A program made the translations under genes and the position numbers. DNA of 64,000 bases from Flavobacterium chilense (GTDB taxonomy: Bacteria > Bacteroidota > Bacteroidia > Flavobacteriales > Flavobacteriaceae), in contig NZ_LSYT01000009.1 in assembly GCF_001602525.1 (NCBI RefSeq), positions 1 through 64,000 on the forward strand. The letters run 5' to 3'. Positions 1-8,735 of the stretch are shown here, piece by piece. How positions within the stretch are numbered: position 1 is the first letter of the stretch; every line of letters starts with the position of its first letter. The notes beneath the pieces were generated by a model. The model was given only the letters and a program-made list of their open reading frames with translations, made no database searches and was not told the origin of the DNA.

Positions 1-57
1 TGGTAAAGTCAAAAGACTTTTAAACTTTAAGACTTGTGACTTTAGACTAAAAACCTT

Positions 58-165
58 AAGGTGGTTATTGCGGCGGGGCTCACCTCTTCCCATCCCGAAC
101 AGAGTAGTTAAGCCCGCCTGCGCAGATGGTACTGCAGTTATGTGGGAGAGTATGTCGTCGCCTTT
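58..165 (+). rRNA. rrf: 5S ribosomal RNA
   Basis: This is a typical bacterial 5S rRNA of about 108 nt. The conserved loop-B/helix-III core tcccatcccgaacagagtag and the 3' helix around gtgggagagta are both present. The 5' end aaggtgg pairs with the 3' end gtcgcctt to form helix I, which sets the boundaries to within a few bases. It is probably the last gene of an rRNA operon whose 16S and 23S lie upstream of the window; the short AT-rich stretch before it would then be the 23S-5S spacer. Confidence 0.95.
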
Positions 166-173
166 CTTTTAAG

Positions 174-208
174 AATCCTCATCATTTATTTGATGAGGAT
201 TTTTTTTG
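174..208 (+). terminator. rRNA operon terminator
   Basis: A perfect 10-bp stem (atcctcatca at 175-184 pairing with tgatgaggat at 191-200) with a six-base loop runs into a tract of T. It lies directly after the 5S rRNA, as expected for intrinsic termination of the rRNA transcript. Confidence 0.9.
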
Positions 209-470
209 TTTTAAAATGATTTCATTAAAAAATCTACTCAAAAAAACTCAGGCTGTGTTAGGAATCCAGGAAATATCCTTTTTACGACTACTTAAATCTC
301 CAGGGAAACCTATTCTAAAACTAATTTGCAAAAGATTTAGTAAAGAGTATAACACAGAAGGAAACTCTAAAAATAAATTCCTGTGTAATTTTCTGTAACA
401 ATTTCTGTTAAATTATAATCATTTCTCGGTTTTAAATTATGGTGAGTTAGTCTATCTAAATGTGAATCTG

Positions 471-478
471 TATTTTTG
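471..478 (+). promoter_or_regulatory. -7 promoter box for pafA
   Basis: TATTTTTG matches the Bacteroidota -7 consensus TAnnTTTG and lies 23 bases before the pafA start codon. I see no clean -33 TTG at the usual distance. Confidence 0.55.
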
Positions 479-501
479 TATTAAATATTATAATTTTAAG
501 T

Positions 502-2118
502 ATGAAAAAAAGTATTGTATTGTTGACATTGTTTGTTATCTCAAATTTAAGTGCTCAGCAGCGCCCTAAGTTGGTAGTAGGTATTGTGGTAGATCAGATG
601 AAAATGGAATATTTATATCGGTTTTCAGATGATTTTTCGCCTAACGGATTCAAGAGATTAATGAATAATGGATATACTTTTCAGAATATGCATTATAATT
701 ATATGCCAACTTATACAGCTCCAGGGCATGCTTCGATTTACACGGGTACTACACCTGCAACACACGGAATTGTTGGGAATGAATGGTTTAGCAGAACACT
801 TGGAAAAGAAATGTATTGCACTGATGATGCCGGCGTGAAAACAGTTGGAGATGGTACAGCAGAAGAAGGAGCAATGTCGCCTAAAAATTTACAAAGCACT
901 ACTATTACTGATGAAGTAAGAATGGCTACTAATTTTGCCGGAAAAGTTATAGGTTTAAGTCTTAAAGATCGTGGTGCAATTTTGCCAGCAGGTCATTTCG
1001 CAAATTGGGCTTTTTGGTATAGCAAAACCGGGGCTTTTATTTCTAGTACTTTTTATGGAGATAAATTACCGGAATGGGTTACTCAGTTTAATAATGAGAA
1101 ACATTATATGCCATACATTAATAAAGGTTGGGACTTGTATAAACCAGTTTCTACATATAATGAAAGTTTACCGGATAATAATCCATATGAGGGCAAACTA
1201 TACGGAAGCGCTGCACCTGTTTTCCCTTACGATTTAAAGAAGATGTATGAGAAAAATGACGCAGGAATTCTAAGAGCTACTCCTTATGGGAATGATTTAT
1301 TAGCTGAATTTGCAATGAAAGCTATTGAGAAAGAAGAACTAGGAAAAGATAATATTACAGATTTCCTAACAGTTAGTTTCTCTTCTACAGATTATGTGGG
1401 GCATTTATTAGGACCTCGTTCAATGGAACTTCAGGATACTTATTTAAGATTAGATCAAACTATTGCTGACTTTTTAAATTATTTGGATAAAACTGTTGGG
1501 AAAGATAATTATCTACTTTTTTTAACTGCGGATCATGCTGGAGCAGAAAATGTAATTTATTTGAAAGATAGAAAATATAATGTTGATAATTATCCATCAA
1601 AAGATGTTAAGAAAAGTTTACAGGATTTCTCTACAAAGACGTTTGGTGTTGATTTAATCCAGAATTATTCAAACTTTAATGTTTTCTTCAATAAACAAAT
1701 TATAAAAGATAAGAGCTTAGATTTAGTAAAAGTGAAACAAGCTTTCAAAGACTTTTTAATTTCTCAGCCACAAGTTAAAAAAGTATATACTGAGGAGGAA
1801 ATTTTGGCTAATTCCGGAAATGATTATTATTTAAATTTTGTAGCCAAAGGTTATGATGTAACTCAGAATGGTGATTTAGTAATTATAGACAAACCTGGTG
1901 ATATAGAATATTCTACTACAGGTACATCACACGGTACGCCTTATAGTTATGATACTCATGTACCCGCTATTTTTTACGGATGGCATATTAAAAAAGGAGA
2001 GTCTTATGATAAAAAAGCGATCACTGAAATTGCTCCAACAATAGCACAAAAGATTAAAGTTACTTTCCCTAATGGAACTGAAGCAAAAGTTCTGCAAGAA
2101 GTTTTAGACGAAAAGTAA
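502..2118 (+). CDS. pafA: PafA-type alkaline phosphatase, secreted
   Basis: This 538-residue member of the alkaline phosphatase superfamily is expected to hydrolyse phosphate monoesters outside the cytoplasm. A signal peptide covers residues 1-18 (ends NLSAQ). The catalytic set of Elizabethkingia PafA can be placed by a constant offset: nucleophile Thr72 (PafA T79), Asn93 (N100), and the Lys155/Arg157 pair (K162/R164) that marks monoesterases of this type. The zinc ligands are Asp31, Asp297/His301, Asp344/His345 and His477. PafA enzymes are known for activity that is not repressed by phosphate. The gene stands alone with its own -7 box and terminator. The product assignment is strong; regulation is inferred. 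Confidence 0.92.
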   Translation: MKKSIVLLTLFVISNLSAQQRPKLVVGIVVDQMKMEYLYRFSDDFSPNGFKRLMNNGYTFQNMHYNYMPTYTAPGHASIYTGTTPATHGIVGNEWFSRTLGKEMYCTDDAGVKTVGDGTAEEGAMSPKNLQSTTITDEVRMATNFAGKVIGLSLKDRGAILPAGHFANWAFWYSKTGAFISSTFYGDKLPEWVTQFNNEKHYMPYINKGWDLYKPVSTYNESLPDNNPYEGKLYGSAAPVFPYDLKKMYEKNDAGILRATPYGNDLLAEFAMKAIEKEELGKDNITDFLTVSFSSTDYVGHLLGPRSMELQDTYLRLDQTIADFLNYLDKTVGKDNYLLFLTADHAGAENVIYLKDRKYNVDNYPSKDVKKSLQDFSTKTFGVDLIQNYSNFNVFFNKQIIKDKSLDLVKVKQAFKDFLISQPQVKKVYTEEEILANSGNDYYLNFVAKGYDVTQNGDLVIIDKPGDIEYSTTGTSHGTPYSYDTHVPAIFYGWHIKKGESYDKKAITEIAPTIAQKIKVTFPNGTEAKVLQEVLDEK

Positions 2119-2140
2119 TTCATCAAAATAGAATAAATAG

Positions 2141-2176
2141 AAAAGCCTGTCATAATTTTTATGACAGGCTTTTTGT
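2141..2176 (+). terminator. terminator after pafA
   Basis: Stem aaaagcctgtcat (2141-2153) pairs perfectly with atgacaggctttt (2161-2173), with a T-rich loop and T tail. It is 22 bases after the pafA stop codon. Confidence 0.85.
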
Positions 2177-2185
2177 TATAGTAAA

Positions 2186-2219
2186 AAAAAAGACTTTTCA
2201 ATTAAGAAAAGCCTTTTGA
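2186..2219 (-). terminator. terminator after ald
   Basis: An imperfect hairpin of aaaagacttttc against gaaaagccttttg. Read on the minus strand it ends in a run of T, so it probably terminates ald. Confidence 0.55.
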
Positions 2220-2254
2220 TAGTGTTTTAGTAAGCACTTATTTTAATGTTAACA

Positions 2255-3373
2255 CTATGCGTTTGCTAACACTAATTCTTCATTGAAAGGAAGATTCCAA
2301 GCTTCAGCAACTCCTTTGTAAAGGATTTTTCCGTTAGCAATGTTTAATCCTTTTTTCAATTCTTCATTTTCATTACAAGCTTTTTCCCATCCTTTGTTAG
2401 CTAATTGTACAGCATATGGTAAAGTAGCATTAGTCAAAGCTAAAGTTGATGTATAAGGAACTGCACCTGGCATATTTGCTACACAATAGTGTACGATATC
2501 ATCAATGATAAAAGTTGGGTTTTCGTGAGTTGTAGGAGTACAAGTTTCAATACATCCACCTTGGTCAACTGCAACGTCAACAACAACAGTTCCCGGACGC
2601 ATTAATTTAAGCATATCACGTGTAATTAAGTGAGGTGCTTTTGCTCCTGGAATTAAAACTGCTCCAACAATTAAATCAGCATCTTTAATTGCTCTTGTAA
2701 TATTATAATGATTAGACATTTCTGTATTTACATTTGCTGGCATGATATCATCTAATTGACGTAAACGTGGCAAGCTTAAATCCATAATAGTTACCTGAGC
2801 TCCTAAACCAGCAGCCATTTTTGCAGCCTGAGTTCCTACGATTCCTCCACCTAATACTAATACTTTAGCTGGCGGAACACCTGGAACACCACCTAAAAGA
2901 ATTCCTCTTCCTTTTAATGGTTTTTCAAGATATTTTGCTCCTTGTTGGATAGCCATACGACCTGCAACTTCTGACATTGGAACTAATAAAGGTAAACTAC
3001 GGTCTGTTTTTTCAACTGTTTCATAAGCTAAACATACAGCACCTTTTTCAAGCATTGCGTGAGTTAATGGCTCTGATGAAGCAAAGTGGAAATAAGTAAA
3101 TAACAATTGATCTTTTTTGATTAATGGATATTCAGATGCAATTGGTTCTTTTACTTTAATGATCATTTCTGCAATTGCATAAACTTCTTCAATAGTTGGT
3201 AAAACTACAGCACCAGCTTGTGCATATTCTTCATCTGCGAAACCACTTCCTAAACCGGCAGTAGCTTGTACGTATACTGTATGACCATGTTTTTTCATTT
3301 CAGAAACACCTGCAGGAGTTAATGCCACACGGTTTTCATTGTTTTTTATTTCCTTTGGAACACCTATTATCAT
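2255..3373 (-). CDS. ald: alanine dehydrogenase
   Basis: The 372-residue enzyme carries out NAD-dependent oxidative deamination of L-alanine to pyruvate and ammonia, or the reverse. Length and key residues match the family exactly: Arg15 and Lys75 (substrate binding), His96 and Asp270 (catalysis), and the NAD-binding GGGIVG at 175-180 in the second Rossmann domain. The N-terminal IGVPKE motif is typical. The gene is divergent from an Lrp/AsnC regulator at 3574, a pairing that suggests amino-acid-responsive control. A minus-strand -7 box lies at 3411-3418. Confidence 0.97.
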   Translation of the reverse strand: MIIGVPKEIKNNENRVALTPAGVSEMKKHGHTVYVQATAGLGSGFADEEYAQAGAVVLPTIEEVYAIAEMIIKVKEPIASEYPLIKKDQLLFTYFHFASSEPLTHAMLEKGAVCLAYETVEKTDRSLPLLVPMSEVAGRMAIQQGAKYLEKPLKGRGILLGGVPGVPPAKVLVLGGGIVGTQAAKMAAGLGAQVTIMDLSLPRLRQLDDIMPANVNTEMSNHYNITRAIKDADLIVGAVLIPGAKAPHLITRDMLKLMRPGTVVVDVAVDQGGCIETCTPTTHENPTFIIDDIVHYCVANMPGAVPYTSTLALTNATLPYAVQLANKGWEKACNENEELKKGLNIANGKILYKGVAEAWNLPFNEELVLANA

Positions 3374-3410
3374 TTTGTTGTTGTTTTTTTGTTTTTATTA
3401 AATTGTTATA

Positions 3411-3418
3411 CAAAACTA
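3411..3418 (-). promoter_or_regulatory. -7 promoter box for ald
   Basis: Read on the minus strand this is TAGTTTTG, matching TAnnTTTG, 38 bases before the ald start codon. No -33 TTG was seen at standard spacing. Confidence 0.5.
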
Positions 3419-3573
3419 CAGATAGCGAATATATTATGGATTAAGCGCTGATAAATAAGAAAATATTATTTTATTTAATACTTTTACAGAAAAATATTCT
3501 TTTTCAAGGCAATTAAGATTCTTAAAAGAGAAAAAATGACTAAGTTTTAGTAATCACAGAAAACGTTTTCGTT

Positions 3574-4032
3574 ATGGCTTTAGATGAAATTGACAAAAAA
3601 ATCTTACGACTTTTGCAGGAAAATGCGCACTATACATTAAAGGATATTGCAAATAAAATAAACCTCTCTTTAACGCCTGTTCATGATCGGGTGAAACGGC
3701 TTGAAAAGGAAGGTGTTATTGAGAAGTATGTATCGATTTTGAACAAGAAAAAACTGGGAAATAATTTAACGGTTTATTGTCAGGTTACCTTAACAAAACA
3801 GACTTATGATACGTCTGAAGGATTCAATCAGTCAATATTGAATTTGCCTGAAGTTGTAGAATGTAATTATGTTTCGGGTAATTTTGATTATATGCTTAAA
3901 ATTATCATTCCGGACATGGAAAGTTATCATCATTTTCATCAGAAAAAATTATCGGTATTACCCGAAGTGTCTTTAATAAATACTGTTTTTGTAATTTCTG
4001 AAGTAAAGAGTACAACAGTTTTGCCTATTTAA
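3574..4032 (+). CDS. Lrp/AsnC-family transcriptional regulator
   Basis: This 152-residue protein has the standard Lrp layout. An N-terminal winged helix-turn-helix (about residues 1-60, opening LDEIDKKILRLLQ and with LTPVHDRVKRLEKEG as recognition region) is followed by a RAM/SAM ligand-binding beta-alpha-beta domain (about 65-150). Such proteins form octamers that sense amino acids. Its divergent position next to ald suggests it controls alanine dehydrogenase, as AldR-type regulators do. This is inferred from position only. A near-consensus TACTTTTA lies upstream at about 3479-3486. Confidence 0.9.
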   Translation: MALDEIDKKILRLLQENAHYTLKDIANKINLSLTPVHDRVKRLEKEGVIEKYVSILNKKKLGNNLTVYCQVTLTKQTYDTSEGFNQSILNLPEVVECNYVSGNFDYMLKIIIPDMESYHHFHQKKLSVLPEVSLINTVFVISEVKSTTVLPI

Positions 4033-4038
4033 AACAAT

Positions 4039-4067
4039 AAAACCACCAGGAAATCCTGATGGTTTTA
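4039..4067. terminator. bidirectional terminator between lrp-like gene and gap
   Basis: aaaccaccagg pairs with cctgatggttt with one mismatch. A run of A precedes and a run of T follows, so it can end transcripts from both convergent genes. Confidence 0.7.
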
Positions 4068-4097
4068 AAACATTGGTTAGTGTGTTTTGGTTTTATA

Positions 4098-5546
4098 TTA
4101 ATAATAAGTAAAACGTCTTACTTTAGCAATATATTTTGCGAGACGAATTACTTGATGACTATATCCGTATTCATTATCATACCAAATATAAAGTACAATA
4201 TTTTTCCCGTCTTTAGATACAATGGTCGCATTACTATCATAGATCGAAGGGGCTGATGTGCCTACAATATCAGATGAAACCAGTTCATTGTTCAGGGAAT
4301 ATTTTATTTGCTCTACCAGTTCGCCTTCAAGAGCATATTTTTTCATGATTTTGTTGATAGCAGCCAGAGAAGTTACTTTTTTAACTTCTAAATTTAATAC
4401 CACCAAAGATCCATTTGGTACAGGAACTCTAATAGCATTTGAAGTTAGTTTACCTTCTAATGATGGCAATGCTTTTGCAACAGCACTTCCGGCGCCTGTT
4501 TCAGTAATAACCATGTTTAAAGCAGCAGCTCTTCCACGACGGTACTTTCTATGCATATTGTCAACCAGATTTTGATCGTTTGTATAGGCATGAATTGTTT
4601 CTAAATGACCTTTTACAACGCCTAAAGTATCTTCGATAGCTTTTAAAACCGGTGTTATGGCATTTGTAGTACATGATGCAGCAGAAAAAATATCTACTTC
4701 ATCGGGATTATATTCGTTATGATTTACCCCATGAACAATATTTGGGATTCCTTTTCCGGGTGCCGTGAGCAGAACTTTGCTTACACCTTTTGAGGTTAAA
4801 TGTCTTTTTAAAGCTTCCTCGGTTGTAAAAGCGCCTGTATTATCTATTACCAATGAATCATTAATTCCGTATTGTGTATAGTCGATTTCTTCAGGAGCAT
4901 TTGCTGCGATAACATGAACAGTTGTTCCGTTTATGATTAGTGCATTGTTTTTTGGATCGGCAATTACAGATCCTTGAAAATCTCCGTGAATTGAATCATA
5001 TCGCAGTAAAGAAGCTCGTTTCTCTAAAGTAGATGCATCATTTTTGTCACGGGTTACAATTGCTCTTAAGCGTAATTGATTTCCTTTTCCAGTTTTAGAC
5101 ATTAATTCTCTCGCTAATAAACGTCCAATTCTTCCAAAACCATATAACACTACATCTTTTGGCTGAATTTCTTCTGAGGATTTTGCTTTTTTCAATTTGT
5201 CAATTACAAAATATCGTGCATCCGGATATTTCTCATCTTCCAGACGATATTCGTAAGTCAGTTTTCCAAGATCTATTTTAGCAGGCGGAAGATCGAGTGA
5301 TAAAACAACTTTTGCGATTTCAACCGAATCAAAAATAGTGATTGGCTTGCCTACAAATTCACCGGCATATTGGTGTAAATTGATAATATCGCTGACATTT
5401 TTATCTAATAATTGGTTCTTAAATAAAACCATTTCGATAGACTTGTCATACCATAAATCGCTTATGACTTTAATTAATTCGACACCAGCTCTTCTTCGGT
5501 CGACTTGTAATGATACCTCTTTTTGGTACAAAGATTTTTTACTCAT
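4098..5546 (-). CDS. gap: glyceraldehyde-3-phosphate dehydrogenase, long form
   Basis: The enzyme oxidises glyceraldehyde 3-phosphate to 1,3-bisphosphoglycerate. At 482 residues it is about 150 longer than the usual 330-340. The extra part is an N-terminal segment of about 130 residues before the Rossmann start LYGFGRIGR (GFGRIGR at 136-142). The catalytic Cys292 lies in SAASCTTNAITP, and the C-terminal NEYGYSHQV motif is present. The long form is known from Bacteroidota; the role of the extension is not known to me. The gene stands alone with a minus-strand -7 box at 5596-5603. Confidence 0.93.
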   Translation of the reverse strand: MSKKSLYQKEVSLQVDRRRAGVELIKVISDLWYDKSIEMVLFKNQLLDKNVSDIINLHQYAGEFVGKPITIFDSVEIAKVVLSLDLPPAKIDLGKLTYEYRLEDEKYPDARYFVIDKLKKAKSSEEIQPKDVVLYGFGRIGRLLARELMSKTGKGNQLRLRAIVTRDKNDASTLEKRASLLRYDSIHGDFQGSVIADPKNNALIINGTTVHVIAANAPEEIDYTQYGINDSLVIDNTGAFTTEEALKRHLTSKGVSKVLLTAPGKGIPNIVHGVNHNEYNPDEVDIFSAASCTTNAITPVLKAIEDTLGVVKGHLETIHAYTNDQNLVDNMHRKYRRGRAAALNMVITETGAGSAVAKALPSLEGKLTSNAIRVPVPNGSLVVLNLEVKKVTSLAAINKIMKKYALEGELVEQIKYSLNNELVSSDIVGTSAPSIYDSNATIVSKDGKNIVLYIWYDNEYGYSHQVIRLAKYIAKVRRFTYY

Positions 5547-5595
5547 AATTGATTAAATTGAAAAAATAAATAAACAGATATTTTTAAATTTTGCG

Positions 5596-5603
5596 CAAAA
5601 GTA
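5596..5603 (-). promoter_or_regulatory. -7 promoter box for gap
   Basis: On the minus strand it reads TACTTTTG, a full match to TAnnTTTG, 49 bases before the gap start codon. Confidence 0.55.
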
Positions 5604-5737
5604 CCCATTTCAATCGATTTCGTAAACTGTTTTATGATTTATTTTTGAAACTCGTACAAAAAAAACATTTTCATTATATGAAATAAAAAGAGCGTTCCTG
5701 AGAACAAAACTTAAACTCTTTTTTTGATAAGAAAATA

Positions 5738-5773
5738 AAAAAGCCACCTTATTTCTAAGATGGCTAATTTTTA
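5738..5773 (-). terminator. terminator after the HtrA protease gene
   Basis: agccacctta pairs with taagatggct with one mismatch. On the minus strand the stem is followed by TTTTTTATTTT. A second long hairpin, ttttcggttttaataaa against tttatttaagaccgaaaa, lies between it and the stop codon (about 5776-5821). Confidence 0.7.
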
Positions 5774-5845
5774 AGTTTTCGGTTTTAATAAACAGTTTTC
5801 ATTTATTTAAGACCGAAAAATTGTCATTATAAATTAGGGTTAGTT

Positions 5846-7246
5846 TTAGATAATAATTCTAAGAATTTCTCCATTTTTATTGATCATTTCAAGTCGTACA
5901 CTTTGTCCTTCATCTTTTTTGTTTAAAAGCTTAGAAACAGTTTCAATATTAGTTGCTTTTACATTATCAATACTAAGGATTATGTTGCCTTGCAATTCAC
6001 TTTGATATTGCATCAAATTCTCATTGTTGATATTTTTGATTTTTACTCCGTAATCAATTCTGAATTTCTTTTTATCAACAGCATCAATATTCTCTAATTC
6101 GATTCCTTTAAATTCAGTGCTGTAAAATTCATTTTTGCTTAAAGTTACTGGAACAGTTTTCGTTTTACCATCCTTAATATAGGTTACTTTAACAACATCA
6201 TTTGGTCGTTTAGTATTAATGTAACCCGAAAGATCTGCATACGTTGCAATATTCTGGTCATCAAGTTTTACAATAATATCTCCTTTTCCAAGTCCGGCTT
6301 TTTCGGCTCCTGAGTTTTTAGAAACTTTACTAATATAAAATCCTTGCGTTTCAGTAACGCCTAATTCTTTTGAAGCAGTACTGTTTAATTCTCCACCTTC
6401 TACACCCAAAATTCCTCTTTGAACATTTCCAAATTCCATAATGTCCTCGATAATTTTTCGGGCAATATTAGAAGGAACAGCAAAAGAATATCCAACATAA
6501 GAACCGGTCATAGATGAAATCATGGTATTAATACCAATTAATTCTCCTCTTGTATTAACCAATGCACCACCACTATTTCCCGGATTTACGGCAGCATCAG
6601 TCTGAATAAAAGACTGAATTCCGTTTGTGTCCAGATTTCTGGCTTTCGCCGAAACAATTCCGGCAGTTACTGTTGATGTTAAATTATATGGGTTTCCAAC
6701 TGCCAAAACCCACTCACCAATCTTAACAGAATCAGAATTGGCAAAAGCAGTATAAGGTAATTTTTCATCGGCATCGATTTTTAGTAAAGCGATATCCATT
6801 TTAGAATCAGTACCTATTAATTTTGCTTTATATGATTTTTTATTGTTTAATGTGATTTCAATCTCAGTAGCATCTTTAATTACGTGATTGTTGGTTACAA
6901 TATATCCGTCTTCAGAAATTATAACTCCGGATCCCGTTCCAACCTGTTCCTGTTGCTGTTGGCCACCATAGCCATAGAAAAATTCCAGCATAGGATTAGT
7001 AACAGTTCGTCGCGAGACATTTTTTACGTGAACAACAGTGTGAATAGTTTTATCTGCAGCAGCTGTAAAATCGACTGTCTCAGCAGATAACGCTACATTT
7101 CTTCCAAATGAATTTGGGGCAAGGGTAACAACAGAATTTTCTCTACCAAAAAAAGAATGGTTGCTTTCGAATAATAACTTGTAAGCACCAAGGGTAGTAG
7201 CGCCACTTAGTAGTGAAACTAAAAATAAGGTTGAAAGTCTTTTCAT
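5846..7246 (-). CDS. DegP/HtrA-family periplasmic serine protease
   Basis: This 466-residue S1C protease has an N-terminal hydrophobic signal or anchor (residues 4-22). The trypsin-like domain carries the catalytic triad His121 (TNNHV), Asp151 (KMDIALLKI) and Ser225 (NPGNSGGALV). A first PDZ domain covers roughly 275-365. The last hundred residues look like a second, divergent PDZ. HtrA proteases degrade or refold damaged envelope proteins. A short glutamine-rich stretch (QQQQEQ, 96-101) lies in the LA-loop region before the catalytic histidine. It is a single-gene unit, divergent from dapF. Confidence 0.93.
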   Translation of the reverse strand: MKRLSTLFLVSLLSGATTLGAYKLLFESNHSFFGRENSVVTLAPNSFGRNVALSAETVDFTAAADKTIHTVVHVKNVSRRTVTNPMLEFFYGYGGQQQQEQVGTGSGVIISEDGYIVTNNHVIKDATEIEITLNNKKSYKAKLIGTDSKMDIALLKIDADEKLPYTAFANSDSVKIGEWVLAVGNPYNLTSTVTAGIVSAKARNLDTNGIQSFIQTDAAVNPGNSGGALVNTRGELIGINTMISSMTGSYVGYSFAVPSNIARKIIEDIMEFGNVQRGILGVEGGELNSTASKELGVTETQGFYISKVSKNSGAEKAGLGKGDIIVKLDDQNIATYADLSGYINTKRPNDVVKVTYIKDGKTKTVPVTLSKNEFYSTEFKGIELENIDAVDKKKFRIDYGVKIKNINNENLMQYQSELQGNIILSIDNVKATNIETVSKLLNKKDEGQSVRLEMINKNGEILRIII

Positions 7247-7357
7247 GATTATAATTTATGTTTAAGTTATTTAATGTAAAAATAATTCAAAAAATTAACG
7301 AATAAAATGGTTTAACGCTCTTTAACATTGATTAACATTTCATTAATTATTTGTTCG

Positions 7358-7365
7358 TACTTTTG
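7358..7365 (+). promoter_or_regulatory. -7 promoter box for dapF
   Basis: TACTTTTG matches TAnnTTTG, 20 bases before the dapF start codon. The nearest upstream TTG (7351-7353) is too close and the next (7328-7330) is slightly too far for a standard -33 element. Confidence 0.6.
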
Positions 7366-7385
7366 TAGTAATTAACGAAGAAAAA

Positions 7386-8168
7386 ATGCAAATAGAATTT
7401 TATAAATATCAGGGAACCGGAAATGATTTTGTAATGATTGATAACCGTTTAGGTTTCTTTCCAAAGGACAATGTTAAATTAATTGAACGCTTATGTGACA
7501 GACGATTTGGCATTGGAGCTGATGGACTTATTTTGTTAGAAAATGATACCGAAACTGATTTTAGAATGGTGTATTATAATTCAGATGGAAATCAGAGTTC
7601 AATGTGTGGAAATGGCGGACGTTGTCTGGTCGCTTTTGCTAATCAGTTAGGAGTAATTGAAAACAAAACGACTTTTATAGCAACAGATGGTTTACATCAT
7701 GCTTCAGTTGGAGATGATGCTATCGTTTCATTACAAATGATTGATGTTGATGAAGTTCAAAAAAAGGATTCCTATACATTTTTAAATACGGGTTCGCCAC
7801 ATCATGTTCAGATTGTTGATGATCTGGAACACTATAAAGTAAAAGAAAATGGAGCTGCCATTCGTTACGGAGCATTATATGGAGAAAAAGGAAGTAATGT
7901 CAATTTTGTAAAAAAAGTAGATGACAGTACTTTTTCATTACGTACCTACGAAAGAGGTGTAGAAGATGAAACCCTGGCGTGCGGAACCGGAGCAACAGCT
8001 GTAGCAATTGCAATGAATGCTATTGGACAAACAGATAAAACCTCAATTAACTTAAACGTTGAAGGAGGAAAATTAGTCGTTTCTTTTGATAAATCAGGAG
8101 ATCATTTTACAAATGTTTTTTTGACCGGACCAGCCAAATTTGTTTTTAAAGGAACAATAGAAATCTAA
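7386..8168 (+). CDS. dapF: diaminopimelate epimerase
   Basis: The enzyme converts LL- to meso-diaminopimelate for lysine and peptidoglycan synthesis. The two catalytic cysteines are both present: Cys74 in SSMCGNGGRC and Cys199 in ACGTGATA. Length (260) is usual for the family, and the opening YQGTGNDFV is diagnostic. It heads a same-strand group with a GNAT enzyme (23-base gap) and mltG, so cell-wall building and trimming genes lie together. Confidence 0.97.
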   Translation: MQIEFYKYQGTGNDFVMIDNRLGFFPKDNVKLIERLCDRRFGIGADGLILLENDTETDFRMVYYNSDGNQSSMCGNGGRCLVAFANQLGVIENKTTFIATDGLHHASVGDDAIVSLQMIDVDEVQKKDSYTFLNTGSPHHVQIVDDLEHYKVKENGAAIRYGALYGEKGSNVNFVKKVDDSTFSLRTYERGVEDETLACGTGATAVAIAMNAIGQTDKTSINLNVEGGKLVVSFDKSGDHFTNVFLTGPAKFVFKGTIEI

Positions 8169-8191
8169 AATCAGCAATCTAAAATTTCAAA

Positions 8192-8725
8192 ATGATAACA
8201 CTCAAAGGGGATACGATTTATCTTCGTGCTTTAGAACCTAATGATTTAGAGTTTGTATATGCCATGGAGAATGATGAGAATATTTGGGAGGTTAGTAATA
8301 CACAAACACCTTATAGTAGATTTTTGATTCGGCAATATCTCGAAAACGCACAACAGGATATTTATGAAGCAAAACAATTGCGATTAGCAATTTGCCAGGA
8401 TGAAGATTTTCCGGCTATCGGATTAATTGATTTATTTGAATTTGATCCCAAAAACAACAGGGCAGGAGTTGGTATTGTAATTCAAAAAGACGAGATGCGA
8501 GGGCAAAATATTGGCTCTGAGGCATTAGAATTACTTATAAACTATTCTTTTTTAAATTTAAATCTTCATCAGCTTTATGCAAATATTAGTACAAATAATG
8601 AAGCAAGTATAGCTCTTTTTACTAAATTTGGTTTTGAGAAAATAGGAATTAAAAAAGATTGGATTTTACTTCGTAACCACTATTATGATGAAGCTATTTT
8701 TCAATTAATCAATAAAAACATTTAA
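8192..8725 (+). CDS. GNAT-family N-acetyltransferase (RimJ/RimL type)
   Basis: This 177-residue protein has the GNAT fold with the RimJ/RimL pattern. It opens LKGDTIYLRALEPNDLEF; the acetyl-CoA loop region is near MRGQNIGSEALELL (about 105-120), and the C-terminal ASIALFTKFGFEKIG is typical. Members of this branch acetylate protein N termini, polyamines or antibiotics; the substrate here cannot be read from sequence. It lies between dapF and mltG and is probably cotranscribed with them. Confidence 0.88.
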   Translation: MITLKGDTIYLRALEPNDLEFVYAMENDENIWEVSNTQTPYSRFLIRQYLENAQQDIYEAKQLRLAICQDEDFPAIGLIDLFEFDPKNNRAGVGIVIQKDEMRGQNIGSEALELLINYSFLNLNLHQLYANISTNNEASIALFTKFGFEKIGIKKDWILLRNHYYDEAIFQLINKNI

Positions 8726-8735
8726 ACTTATAATT

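Noticed and set aside
126..398. 90-codon frame overlapping the 5S rRNA
   Set aside because: It begins inside the 5S rRNA and crosses its terminator; there is no family resemblance.
4059..4575. Plus-strand frames opposite gap
   Set aside because: Antisense shadows; the minus-strand GAPDH frame has all catalytic motifs.
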